Part shown: in pieces, positions 1-9,793 of the stretch
Numbering within the stretch: position 1 is the first letter of the stretch
Layout: every line of letters begins with the position of its first letter
Source of the DNA: Macrophomina tecta
Lineage: Eukaryota; Ascomycota; Dothideomycetes; Botryosphaeriales; Botryosphaeriaceae
DNA: 64,000 bases
Assembly: GCA_024180945.1 (NCBI GenBank)
Contig: JAKSGN010000007.1
Location: 3,224,001 to 3,288,000, forward strand
Direction of reading: 5' to 3'
Notes under the pieces: model-generated
Database searches by the model: none
Seen by the model: the letters and a program-made list of their open reading frames with translations, nothing else
Told to the model about the DNA's origin: nothing
Made by a program: the position numbers and the translations under genes

Positions 1-677
1 ACTGTTGCCGGCTTCAGCTACGGCGCCAAGTATATCATCTCTGGCCACGAAGACGGTACCGTGTCGCAGTTTGACGCGAAGGTGGGCAGGCTGTCTCCGC
101 ATACCGGCCAAGCATCGAGAGCTAACTCAGTTGGCAGACTGGTGACCTGTTGAATGTCATCGAGGCCCATGAGCCTGATATGCAGGTTACGGACTTGCAG
201 TGGGCCCCCGACAGGACCTACTTCATCACCGCTTCCAAGGACAAGACCGCCAAGGTCAGTTGTGATCTTCTACAAACGGCTCTTTTTGAAATGAGTACTG
301 ACACCGTCTAGCTCATCGCCACGGATGACCTCCAGATTCTGCACACCTACGTTGCCGACACGCCTCTCAACAGCGCCGCCATTACTCCGCTTAAGGACTT
401 CGTGATCCTTGGTGGTGGTCAGGCTGCTATGGATGTCACGACTACTTCGGCACGTCAGGGCAAATTCGAGGCCCGTTTCTACCACAAGATCTTTGAGGAG
501 GAGATCGGTCGTGTGCGTGGCCACTTTGGTCCGCTCAACTACGTGGCAGTCCACCCCAAGGGCACTTCTTACTGCTCCGGCGGTGAGGACGGTTACGTGC
601 GTGTGCACCACTTCGACAAGCCGTACTTTGATTTCTTGTACGAGGTTGAGAGGGAGAGGGAGCAGGCGAATCTGTAA
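1..677 (+). CDS. TIF34: eIF3 subunit i (WD40), 3' part
   Basis: C-terminal part of the WD40-repeat translation initiation factor 3 subunit i, a cytosolic scaffold of eIF3 that helps recruit the 40S ribosome to mRNA. Exons are 1-81, 138-254 and 312-677, with introns of 56 and 57 nt that keep one frame. The translation shows WD-like blades ([36 protein letters not shown]) and the family's C-terminal stretch with [12 protein letters not shown] followed by a short charged tail ending QANL. The 5' half lies left of the window, so the entry is truncated by the window edge and not by mutation. The identification rests on the characteristic last repeat; the exon joins are clear. Confidence 0.93.
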
Positions 678-1402
678 ACGGCTCTAGAAGGGGTTCTTGC
701 TGAGGTCTTTTTCACTCTTCTTTCTCATGATATCAGCATGTCTGGCGTTAGGCGGGAGGTTGGGCTAGCCGCAGCCCATTAAAAGTATCGGATGACGTGA
801 TGGCTCTGGCGAGGAGGGATGCGTAAGAAGAGAAAAGTCGCGATACACAATTAGAAACACAGCTTGGATTCTCGTCTGAGCATGAGATGCTTCGCTACCT
901 CCTTCCAACATACCGAAGATTCGTCCACTACCTAAAGGGTCAGACATCAGAAAAGAAAGTACACGTAATAGAGGTAGCCTACCACATTAAAAAAGTTGGA
1001 CCGGGACAATATCGAGTGGCACAGCAGAACCCTGCGGGTGTGGCGCGTTCAGCCGAGATCACGTTCCTGAGCCATTGGATTAGGCGTGCCTAGGGACACG
1101 AGCCGCCCGTCACCGCCCACTTTCTCCGCGACTCTGCCCTCAAGGCATGTGTCTAAACATGCCGCCTATTCGGTCGCTTCCCTACCATGCTAGAGCCGCG
1201 AAGAGCTCCTAATCTCCGTCGGTGGGGTCACGCTTGGAACATCCGGACGGTCATGTACGTCAACCTCTCTACTTTTAAGCCGCCTGCCGCCGCCCTGCCC
1301 GAGCCGTTTGTTTCTTGAGTCGCGAAGTCCTAACTTGCCCAGTTTGGTGGCAAGGTTTCCATTCCACTGTTACTCAAGCTGTTTGGAGACCCAGTGACCA
1401 AT
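678..1402. other. intergenic, eIF3i to histidine phosphatase
   Basis: Between a gene ending at 677 and one starting at 1403, both on plus. Only short overlapping frames occur. It must hold the eIF3i 3' UTR and the phosphatase promoter, with pyrimidine-rich sequence around 1260-1400. No gene seen. Confidence 0.6.
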
Positions 1403-2639
1403 ATGTCGCACAGTCCTTTTCTCTTCTTTACGACGGTTTTGCTTGCCTTGCTGTTCAGCATGGGCGAGGCAACGCGGCCGTACGTCACTTCCAACACCTC
1501 GCACATCAACTACACCACCGTCACCGGATTCTTCCTGCAAGATGATCCATCAACGAATGCGAGCACCTTCGACTACGTATGTTCCTCTTGATATTTGTAG
1601 CAGGATCATCTCCGGCTTCCTATTCTCCCGCATCTTCTTACGGCGGCACCAGACCAAGGTCAACCTCGGCCTCATCAACCGCACCTACACTACTGATGCG
1701 TCCTTCGACCCCACCGGCAAGAAGACACAGTGGGAGCGCTTCGCCCACTATGTGTCCGAGCTGAACCGCAACGCCTCGGCCAATGTGCAGTACAAGGTGC
1801 TGATCATGGGCCGCCACGGTGAGGGCTATCACAACGTCGCCGAGTCCTACTACGGCACGCCCGCCTGGGACTGCTACTGGAGCCTTCTTGACGGCAACGA
1901 CACCGTCACCTGGGCCGACGCGCACCTGACGCAGAACGGCATCAACCAGGCGCTCGTTGCCAACAACTTCTGGGCCAACGCCCTCGCCAGCGCCGGCATC
2001 CCCGCTCCGGACAGCTACTACGTCTCCCCGCTGGCTCGCTGCCTCGCGACCGCCAACCTCACCTTCACCGGCCTCGACCTGCCCGCCGCCAAGCCCTTCA
2101 AGCCCGTCGTCAAGGAGCTCCTGCGCGAGGCGCTCGGCCTGCACACCTGCGACCGCCGCAGCACCAAGACCTGGATCGAGCAGAATTTCCCGGACTTCCA
2201 GATCGAGCCGGGCTTCACCGAGAACGACGAGCTCTGGGATGCTGACCTGCGCGAATCCTCTACCGGTAAGTGCCTTCACACACCCATATCCTCCCGCCCC
2301 ACCCCTTCTCTCTTCATGTTTCTTTCTGTTCTTGCCTTTTTTATTCGGCCTGTTTTTACTAACGCAGACTCCACAGCCCAAGTCGCCCGCCTCAAGACGC
2401 TCCTCGACGACGTCTTCACGCACGATCCCAACGCCTTTATCTCCTTCACCAGCCACAGCGGCAGCATCGGCTCCATCCTCAAAGCACTCAACCACCGCAC
2501 CTTCTCGCTCGTCACCGGCGCCGTGATTCCCGTGCTCGTCAGGGCTGAGACGTTGAATGGCCCTGCGCCGCCGACCACAATCGACCCGCCCACGACGGCG
2601 CCAACCTGCACCGTGGATCCCAACCCTACGAGTGCGTAA
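1403..2639 (+). CDS. secreted histidine-phosphatase superfamily protein (phosphoglycerate mutase-like)
   Basis: Branch-1 histidine phosphatase-like protein, probably exported. Exons 1403-1576, 1653-2265 and 2368-2639 encode about 352 aa. The N-terminus has a hydrophobic signal-peptide-like run (FLFFTTVLLALLFSM), so it should enter the secretory pathway. The catalytic RHG motif lies at about residues 112-114 inside LIMGRHGEGYHN; a second conserved His lies in FTSHSGS near the C-terminus. Several N-x-S/T sequons fit glycosylation. Both introns are GTATGT/GTAAGT..CAG and keep the frame; the second is 102 nt, a multiple of three, so retaining it would also stay open. The C-terminus is rich in Pro/Thr. 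The substrate cannot be told from sequence; phosphomonoesterase or a mutase-like role are both possible. Start chosen because it opens the signal peptide; an in-frame ATG lies three codons upstream at 1394. Confidence 0.88.
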
Positions 2640-2641
2640 GT

Positions 2642-2676
2642 TGTGTGTGTGTGTGTGGGGGGGGTGGGGTGTGGGG
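2642..2676. repeat. TG microsatellite followed by G-rich run
   Basis: About eight TG units (2642-2657) run directly into a G-rich stretch, just after the phosphatase stop codon, so it is in the predicted 3' UTR. Confidence 0.9.
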
Positions 2677-2812
2677 TGAAATCGCTTTTACCTAGAATGA
2701 GATAGTGCCGTGTTCATGCCGTGCCGTGTTTCTCAATCTCAACGGGACCGAAAAGTGCAACTCTTGAGTTTGACGGAAATGAAAAGGACTCTCGATGCGC
2801 CAACATCTTCCC

Positions 2813-2830
2813 TTTTTTTTTTTTTTTTTT
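2813..2830. repeat. poly-T tract, 18 nt
   Basis: Uninterrupted T run between two convergent genes, one of about eight A/T homopolymers of 16-22 nt in the window. Confidence 0.9.
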
Positions 2831-3344
2831 GGTCCACCGAATCCGGCGGACCACAAAGCCGTGGACTGAGGAAGGCAAAGGTATTGCTCCCCGCCCACAA
2901 GTCACCTTTCTATCGCGGTTACTACGATGCGATCGCATATTACTTTATCTAAAAGATAAGAATATCGCTTTCTATATCTTCATGCTCATGCTTTTCTTTC
3001 AGTGGGTATCTCTCAAAAATAATCATTCCGACAATTAATCCCTATTGCCGTTTCCCGACGACCCAGGCCAACCCGAAAATACAGCGTACCAACAAAAAAC
3101 CATACCACACTCCCGTACACCGCTGTAACGCTGTTCACAAAACTAAGTCCATTCCATAACTCCATAGGCAAGGCCGATCGCCCATAGTACGCCGATACTG
3201 ATGCCAAAAAGACATGCCCCGATACTTATTTCCCTCCACTGAATTGTTGCTTCGAATTGTTCTCGTTAATTCGTCTCTCCCGGATTCTACTATTTAACCT
3301 CCACCAATCAGGTCGCCCTCTCGTTCTAGACTTTTCCGAAACTC

Positions 3345-4346
3345 CTAAGCCTCTTTTTTCCTCTTGTACTCCCTCGGAACGCAGCCTGCCGCTGATAATC
3401 CCGCCTTGGCGCACCGATCACACGGACGCTTGAAGTCGAGATCACACGCGCCATGTTGTTTGACGCAGCGTATACAACGTGACTTCTTTGGAACTCTGGC
3501 AGGAGCCGAGGTAGTGGACGCGGTCGGACTGTCAGTGGCGTGTTTCTTGGCGACCTTGTTCGGAGCGCTCTCCTTCTTTGGCAGAGCGGAGGGAGAGATA
3601 TAGGGGAGACTAGACTTCGGTGAGCTGCTGGAAGGCATCGCAGGGGCGTTCGCGCGGGGTATCGTCGGGGTGAGGATGGAATTGGAGTTGGTCCTGGCCA
3701 AGGCGGGGGTGAGCACCGGAGTCGGGGTGTCAGTGAGAGTTGGTGAGCCGGCCTTTGAAGTAGAAAAGGACGGGGAGGCTGTGTTGGATGCGCTGAAAAT
3801 TGGTGATGTCTCCTTCGATGAGGCGAATGCCGGAGAATCCGTCTTTGAGGCGATGGTGTCAGGCGAAGGGGCCATGGATTGGAGAGAAGATGGCATGGCT
3901 CTGGCGTGTGAGGCAACCACGAAAGGAGTTGATGCAGTTGTCATCGGAAAGCCCATAATTGGCGTCTGTGGTGGTGCACTGCTGACGGCTACTGGAGAAC
4001 TCGTAAAGGCAAGTGACCGGTTCTGGTTCCACTGAGGTTGCCACTGTGGTGGGTGTTCTAGAGGTGGGGAGGTAGGTAGAGTAGGCGAGTCCTTTGAATG
4101 AGCAAATGGAGAGTGAGATAGCTGAGCGATAGCAGCAGCAGTTCGAGCATCGTCAGCCTCACGAGCCTGAGCAGCTATTCTGACATGCTTTAAGTCTGCA
4201 TTCATGGCGGTCGCGGTATGCGTGCCCAATGCTTGAAGAGGCTCGAAATGTACGGATCCATCGTAGAAGTTGTCTATCATCGCAAGGCCTTCCTCATAGG
4301 ATATCTCCCGGTTCCGTCGGGGTGTCCAGCCGACATTGTCAGACAT
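3345..4346 (-). CDS. protein with C-terminal Zn2Cys6-like cluster
   Basis: A single open frame of 333 aa with no visible intron. The last 45 residues hold a binuclear-zinc-cluster-like pattern: C-x2-C-x6-C-x7-C-x2-C-x9-C, beginning CIRCVKQHGACDLDF, flanked by basic KKSR and EYKRKK. Canonical Zn2Cys6 DNA-binding domains have this spacing with a shorter last loop and normally sit at the N-terminus. The N-terminal 80 residues look folded (NREISYEEGLAMIDNFYDG). The middle, about residues 90-280, is Ser/Thr/Pro/Ala-rich with repeats of the type SPxFxxSxxxSP, so probably disordered. No fungal regulatory (middle-homology) domain is visible. A nuclear DNA-binding role is an inference from the cluster alone. 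Confidence 0.75.
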   Translation of the reverse strand: MSDNVGWTPRRNREISYEEGLAMIDNFYDGSVHFEPLQALGTHTATAMNADLKHVRIAAQAREADDARTAAAIAQLSHSPFAHSKDSPTLPTSPPLEHPPQWQPQWNQNRSLAFTSSPVAVSSAPPQTPIMGFPMTTASTPFVVASHARAMPSSLQSMAPSPDTIASKTDSPAFASSKETSPIFSASNTASPSFSTSKAGSPTLTDTPTPVLTPALARTNSNSILTPTIPRANAPAMPSSSSPKSSLPYISPSALPKKESAPNKVAKKHATDSPTASTTSAPARVPKKSRCIRCVKQHGACDLDFKRPCDRCAKAGLSAAGCVPREYKRKKEA

Positions 4347-5815
4347 GGTTGAATCTCTTAGCGAAGATCGTTGAGACTTTTGTAGTGGGTAAGTAGTTGA
4401 TGTAGGAGAGCCAATCCGGTGCTGGAGAGTACGATGTGCTACGAGGTGGGTGTGCTGTGGCCTGGGCCTGTGGCGGCGTTACCGGACTTGAAATGGAAAC
4501 CCACGTGCAAGTATGGGCTCACTAGTATGGTTGATCAAGACTAGGTTCTGTGAATGATGGCAGGGCCGAGCTCTCGCGATTCCGTGGGGTGACCTTGGTA
4601 AAGCACAGTCCTGGTGCACCAGTCGCGAAACCGGAAGGTGAGCCTTCGAACCCCCTGGAATCCCGTCTAAACCTGAAAGTTGGGGCAGAATTTGTGCAAC
4701 ACGCGGCTGCGCTGGTCAGACCTGCCATCGGATTAGCAATTGCCACGGCAAGGTGAAGAGTAACCCGCAGAAACTGAAGGCAATCACGCCAACTGAGTCA
4801 CTATTGCTGATCGGACATGTTTCCTAGTTCTCTATCACGCACTGAAGAAAGGCCACAGGCACTGTGCACGTCTTCTCATCCCATCGAGATGACAGAAATC
4901 TTGCGGGGTTGAGTGTGCATTGTGTTGCGACAAAAGCAGAGACTTGCAATTGGACGTGAAGACGTACTCTTAAGGCAGTGTTGGCCTGCTGTTGGGAGGG
5001 TGCAAAAGCGGTAAATACCGAGTATTCCAATCCAAAAGGTAGGTGGAGATCCCTCCCGAACAAATCGCGGTGCGTCTTGGCGATGATGCGGCGGCAAGCT
5101 GCAGGTGCACGTGTTCGTATGATGAGGAGAATGCCGAATTCCGTGATGACCCGGCGCGGAAGTGTTTCAGCTGTCCGGATGAGGCGGACTGCATGACACA
5201 CAAACCAAGGAGCTGAGGGAATCAGTGTCCGGGAAGAGTTGCGGTCTAGATTGTGTCCACTGAAGCTGGAGTGTCGTCGGGAAGGAAGTCGTGAGCGGAC
5301 ATCTCAACCACTCTTGGCAACCAAAAACGGCAATCACGTTACCTGGCGCAACTTCCTCCCACTGCTGCAGCGCAGTCCTGGCAAGTTTCTAGGTGTCTCC
5401 AGGCTACCTGCTCGAATATGTTTGGTGGTATGCCGCACCAGATAGGCCAAAAGGCAACGTTGCTTTGACTTCTCCCGCTTATACCCGGAAATCCACCGCC
5501 CAAGTCCTCGTTTGATGAGCCTCATTGGCGCGAAGCGGGATTATCGTATTCGGAACGGAAAAATGTTGCCGATTGCTCCTTGGCTCGATGGGCAAGCGAA
5601 GCGGCGGGCGATGGGATGCGAAAGTCGCGCGTGCAGTGATGCAAAAGAAATAAGATTGGGAGCGGCGTCGTTGAGACGGCCAGATAAGATATACCAACCG
5701 CGGCCAATTATGAATTAACTCCAGAATCCCCATCTTGCGCCAAGAAAGTAAAGTCATTCAAGGATTCCACTGCCGACCCCGCTCTACCTGTGTGCTTCCG
5801 GCCATCATCACGTCA
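4347..5815. other. intergenic, no gene recognised
   Basis: Upstream of the Zn-cluster gene and downstream of the small membrane-protein gene, both on minus. Frames over 60 codons exist on both strands but none looks like protein. The part next to 4347 should contain the Zn-cluster gene's promoter. Confidence 0.5.
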
Positions 5816-6178
5816 TTATATGGGTATCGCGTTGCTGACGGCGCCGCTTGTATCCGCGGGCGCGGCGAGCATCCTATGAGAGACTCTTGCGTGAGCAAAT
5901 TACATCGTAACAGGCCTCCGATATACGTACTTCTTTCCTGCGTCCGTCAAGCAGCAGCCGCAGAGGATGGAAGCTGGCCAGCAGACGATGGCCATGACCA
6001 CGGCGACGCCAAATCCGAGGGTCGGACCGACAACTTTGCAGTGACAAGGATTCTGGTCGCTGAACGCGAGAGGACCGTGATTAGTGACTGTTGGGGGAAT
6101 TCCCTCCGCAGCTTATTTAGTGAAGGAGACTTACGTTCCGCACTGGAAACAGACAATGGGCAACGGAATGCAATCCAT
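5816..6178 (-). CDS. small Cys-rich single-pass membrane protein (unrecognised)
   Basis: An 80-residue protein recovered only by splicing three short exons: 6178-6135, 6059-5931 and 5885-5816. The introns (75 and 45 nt) begin GTAAGT and GTACGT and end in AG. The total is 243 nt with one frame. It starts MDCIPLPIVCFQCGT, carries a CFQC pair and a CHC triplet (NPCHCKVVG), then a hydrophobic helix of about 25 residues ending ILCGCC, and closes with SNAIPI. Cys pairs flanking one membrane helix resemble small LITAF/BRI3-like endomembrane proteins in general design, but I could not match the spacing of that family. The exact fit of splice sites and frame is the main support. Function unknown. Confidence 0.68.
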
Positions 6179-6999
6179 GGTTGCGGGTCGTACTTGAAGG
6201 AATTTGAAGCTGCACCGGAAGGAATTGAAGGCAGGCGACAGTGGATTTGCAAGGTAGGGGCTGTCGGGGGGCGAGCCTGCGCGCAAGCGACGGGAGATAG
6301 GGTGTAGAAGAAGGTCAGGCACGTCGGCAAACGGGAGCTGGGAAAGCTGCGGGAGACCGTGCACAGTGACGTGTGAGACCTCCCACACTCCAAGAGAAAG
6401 CTTGTTTCTCCCGGCCACTAAGCGTGAGCTATTTCTAGCGCGCCAAAGGCTACTCTCTGCGATTGCGCGGCGCACCTGGATCGTATCGGAGATGCTTCAC
6501 TGCACAGGAATCTCGAGGAGGTCTTCAACCTATTTTATCCACAGCATGACTGGGCTTGCTCGGTGAGATCATCGGGAAACCATCGGGAAACCATCGATGA
6601 CATGAACACTTGTGCCGGCCCCCCGACTGATGACTGGTCAGATCGTGAGCATTCCCAGGGCTTCGGCCGACTGATTCTTTGGCGTACCAACCACTCCAAA
6701 ACTACTTCTTCGCTGGACTTTCACTCAATTTTCGATTGGCACTGTCTAGCCATGTGCGCAATCACTTTGACAATGCGCCAGCCTCACTAGCCTCCCGTCA
6801 GGCGGCCAGCCAGGCACAGGCCCGCGCGGTGGCGCTGCGTCCCTTATCGATTAACAATGCCCCTCCACCGACTTCGACCCGACTAGACTGCATCACCAAC
6901 TTCACGGCCTTGCCCGCACCGCCCAACTCGCACTACGTCGTCATCGCACCGTCTTCTCAAATTCGAAGCACCTTCTCTACCAAACGAACTCCAAGAACC
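6179..6999. other. divergent intergenic region
   Basis: Shared upstream region of the small membrane-protein gene (-) and the tyrosine phosphatase (+). An 11-bp unit ATCGGGAAACC is present twice in tandem at 6571-6592. No gene seen. Confidence 0.55.
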
Positions 7000-7592
7000 A
7001 TGGGTGCCGATGGCAAGGCCAACATCCTCTTCGTCTGCTTGGGGAATATCTGTAAGCCAACCCGACCTCTCCTTCTTCGCCGTCACACCACTAATTCCGC
7101 TTAACAGGCCGCTCCACCATGTCTGAAGGCGTGTTCCGCAACCTGACCAAGTCACCCTCACCCCATCCCACCGTCGGTGAGATCGACAGCTGCGGCACGG
7201 GAGCATACCACGCCGGTGATGGCCCAGACTCGCGCACCATGTCGACGCTTCAAGACCACGGCATCACTGACTACGACCACTGCGCGCGCAAGTTCTCGAA
7301 CCCCGATGACTTCTACCGCTTCGACTACATTCTGGCTATGGACCGTGAGAACCTGTCAGACCTGGTGCGTTTGAAGAACGCGTACGAGCGGAAGCTGCGG
7401 AGTGCGGGGAAGGAGGAGGAAGTCGAGAAGCTCGGGAAAGTGATGCTCTTTGGAGACTTTGGTGGCAAGAAGGGCGAGGTGGTGATTGATCCGTACTATG
7501 GCGGAAGGGACGGGTTCGAGACGGCGTACAAGCAAGCTGTGAGGTTTTCGGAGGGTCTGCTGAAGCATTTGGAGGCGGAGAAGAATGCATGA
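7000..7592 (+). CDS. LTP1: low-molecular-weight protein tyrosine phosphatase
   Basis: Cytosolic LMW-PTP that removes phosphate from phosphotyrosine (and small aryl phosphates) through a Cys-phosphate intermediate. Two exons, 7000-7051 and 7108-7592, encode about 178 aa. The P-loop C-x5-R reads CLGNICRST at residues 13-21, with Cys13 as nucleophile and Arg19 binding phosphate. The 56-nt intron interrupts codon 18 inside this loop: without splicing the catalytic motif is lost. The general acid Asp is in DPYYGG near the C-terminus, in the usual place. Length is slightly above the usual ~155 residues because of an insertion rich in Lys/Glu around residues 130-145. Symbol given by homology with the yeast gene. 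Confidence 0.93.
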
Positions 7593-9793
7593 AGTGACCA
7601 TTGGGAAAAATGCGGAGATCTGCTAGAAAAAGCGGATGCGATGATACCCGGATAGACTTAAGAACACAGGACTATAGAGCTTGTGGAAGCTGAAGGGAGG
7701 AGATGAGAGGCTCTCCTACTATTTCGCAACACCCAGTTGCCCGGCTTTACCGGAATCAGTAGAAATATGTCATCAAGACTGCCAAGGTAATAGAGACCAC
7801 GAATACAAGGGCCGAGTCATAATCGACCTCCTCGAGTGCGTCATGCGAGTTTTCGACGCTTGGCGATTCGTCACCCAGAATTTTCGGTCCTATTTTTCCC
7901 GCCGCTTCTGCCATGTTTGCGAGAACATCGGGCCCAGGAAAAGTACTCTGTTAGTGGTTTCTGCCGGGCAGACAGTCAGTTCAGAACAGAGGTTAATTAC
8001 CAATCCGCTGCTTCAGTGGTATCTATTTCGTTCCTGCCTTGTTTTGGACACTGTCGCTGCTCGAAAGGATGGCTTCGATGAATGAATCAGCGGACTATTT
8101 TCTGAACTCACATCAGCTACGAATGATTACGGGAAGAATTCCGCTTGTACCTTCATAGTGCGAGCATTCTACTTGGCACTTGGTCATCATCTTTGTCAGT
8201 TCGGCATTCGCTCACGCTCTTCTACAATGCCCTCTTCAGCGAGCATTCAAGCAAGCGAAGACTTAACAAGTAAAAGACTCTAGGCATTGTACCAGGTATG
8301 CATCGGGCAATTTGATAGTAACCTTTACTATTTCAAATATGATGCTTCGTATTATTTGGGGCTCTTCAGCAACTCATAGTGAAACCAGACAAGGCCAGCG
8401 CGGAAGAGTCGGTACACCAGAGTTGGAGTAGGGAAACTTGTTCGCTCAATTGGATTTCTGTACCAATTAAGGCCTCCCGAGCACAGAGCTTACAGCCGCT
8501 GTGACCCGAACAGGTCGAGATCTAGTGACGTAGCTGGTTGAAACCACGAGCAACTCGGCCCATTGCATGGACGATAGCAAGAATGGTCATGGGAAAACTC
8601 TCAATGCTTGGTCCGAAACAGCGAGCATCCTCGAAAACCGCAAACTTCACGAAGCTGGCAGAGACCCATAACTGAGGACTTGGCAGAGGGGGTGGCGGAC
8701 AGCGAGTAAACCATGACCTCCGAAAGTCAAGATGTTGCTGATCACGTCAGAAACTGATTGTGTGTACAGTGGCTGAGGCCTGAAGCGTCACCGCCGACAA
8801 TGCTTTCTTTAGAAGCACAGTTAGGCGTGACGGAAGATGATGTGCCTCGCTTCCAGAAGCGTGGCTATTTGGGCGTTGCAGCTGTTTGCTGCAGAATTTC
8901 GGCGGCGGCGGGGCTCGCGATACACCGCATATTGGTCGGCCAAGCCGCTCGCGGCGATAGCCACAGCCACAGCCGCCACACCAATAAGTGGAGACTGCTA
9001 GGCCGGGCTGTGTTCATTTTTCTTCTCGATCTCAGGCATTTTGGACCCTGAGGATCCCGTGACAAGCGGACGGCGCGCCAAAAGGGACGTGGAAGCTGAC
9101 GGCAGTGAACTGCCTCGTCAGCAACTGGGCGGTGTTGGCGAGTTCGAGTACGAAGCTGGCGCTGATTGGCGGCGCTGAGCTGAGCACAGCGGCGCTACTG
9201 AGACGCCGCAAGGGGAAGACAGGGCGGCACGCGGGTCGGCGGGCACGTCGTGAGGGGCAGCGGGCATGGTGAAGCGTGCCCAGACGACGCGCAAGTTCGC
9301 GGGTTGATCGAGGTTTGGGTTGGAGGGCGATGGCAGAAATTACATCATGTAGCTGGGATGAGCCGACGGGCGACGACGTTGCTGGGGAGAGACAGCTGGG
9401 GCCGCACTGGCAACTGGCACAGCCTCCAGGTTTCAAAGTCGCGACGAAGCCTGCAGCGGCTGCACATCCTCCCCGGCCTAACGCAGACGCTACGCTCAGC
9501 CCAGCAACCGCAGCGGCGACATAACAACACGCTGCACTTCTCACTCTCGCTGCTCTCGACTTCCCCCGTCCGCCGCCGAGCAGCAATCCGCCAACTGTCG
9601 TTATCCGCGGCGCTTCTCCGCGCCCCACGACGCGACTAACGTGAAACAATCGACGAGATTTTGATAAACCTTACGCCCACTTACACCAACAAGCTTGTCC
9701 GCCCAAACAGGCATCTCCCTCCTTCCCTCATTTCCGCGCCCGCAGCCAGAGCCAGCAGCAGATCAAGCCCAGCTGCCGCGGCCGCCAGCCATC
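7593..9793. other. intergenic, upstream of chitin synthase
   Basis: About 2.2 kb with no supportable gene. From about 8860 the sequence becomes GC-rich and long frames open on both strands (for example minus 9032-9649), but they are low-complexity Ala/Arg/Ser translations. The pyrimidine- and ACCAAC-rich segment 9640-9793 looks like the promoter and 5' UTR of the chitin synthase. Confidence 0.55.

Larger units (their letters stand above)
2640..3344. other. convergent intergenic region
   Basis: Lies between the 3' ends of the phosphatase (+) and the Zn-cluster protein (-). It holds a TG repeat, a G-rich run and an 18-nt T tract, then AT-rich sequence from about 2930 to 3330 that suits 3' UTR and polyadenylation of both genes. 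No gene seen. Confidence 0.6.

Noticed and set aside
1638..2495. 285-codon minus-strand frame
   Set aside because: Antisense shadow of the histidine-phosphatase exons.
4640..4665. CTTCGAACCCC resembling a reverse tRNA B-box
   Set aside because: No matching A-box, acceptor stem or cloverleaf could be found around it.
9032..9649. 205-codon minus-strand frame upstream of chitin synthase
   Set aside because: Ala/Arg/Ser-rich with several overlapping frames open on both strands; no domain, and it lies in the chitin synthase promoter region.
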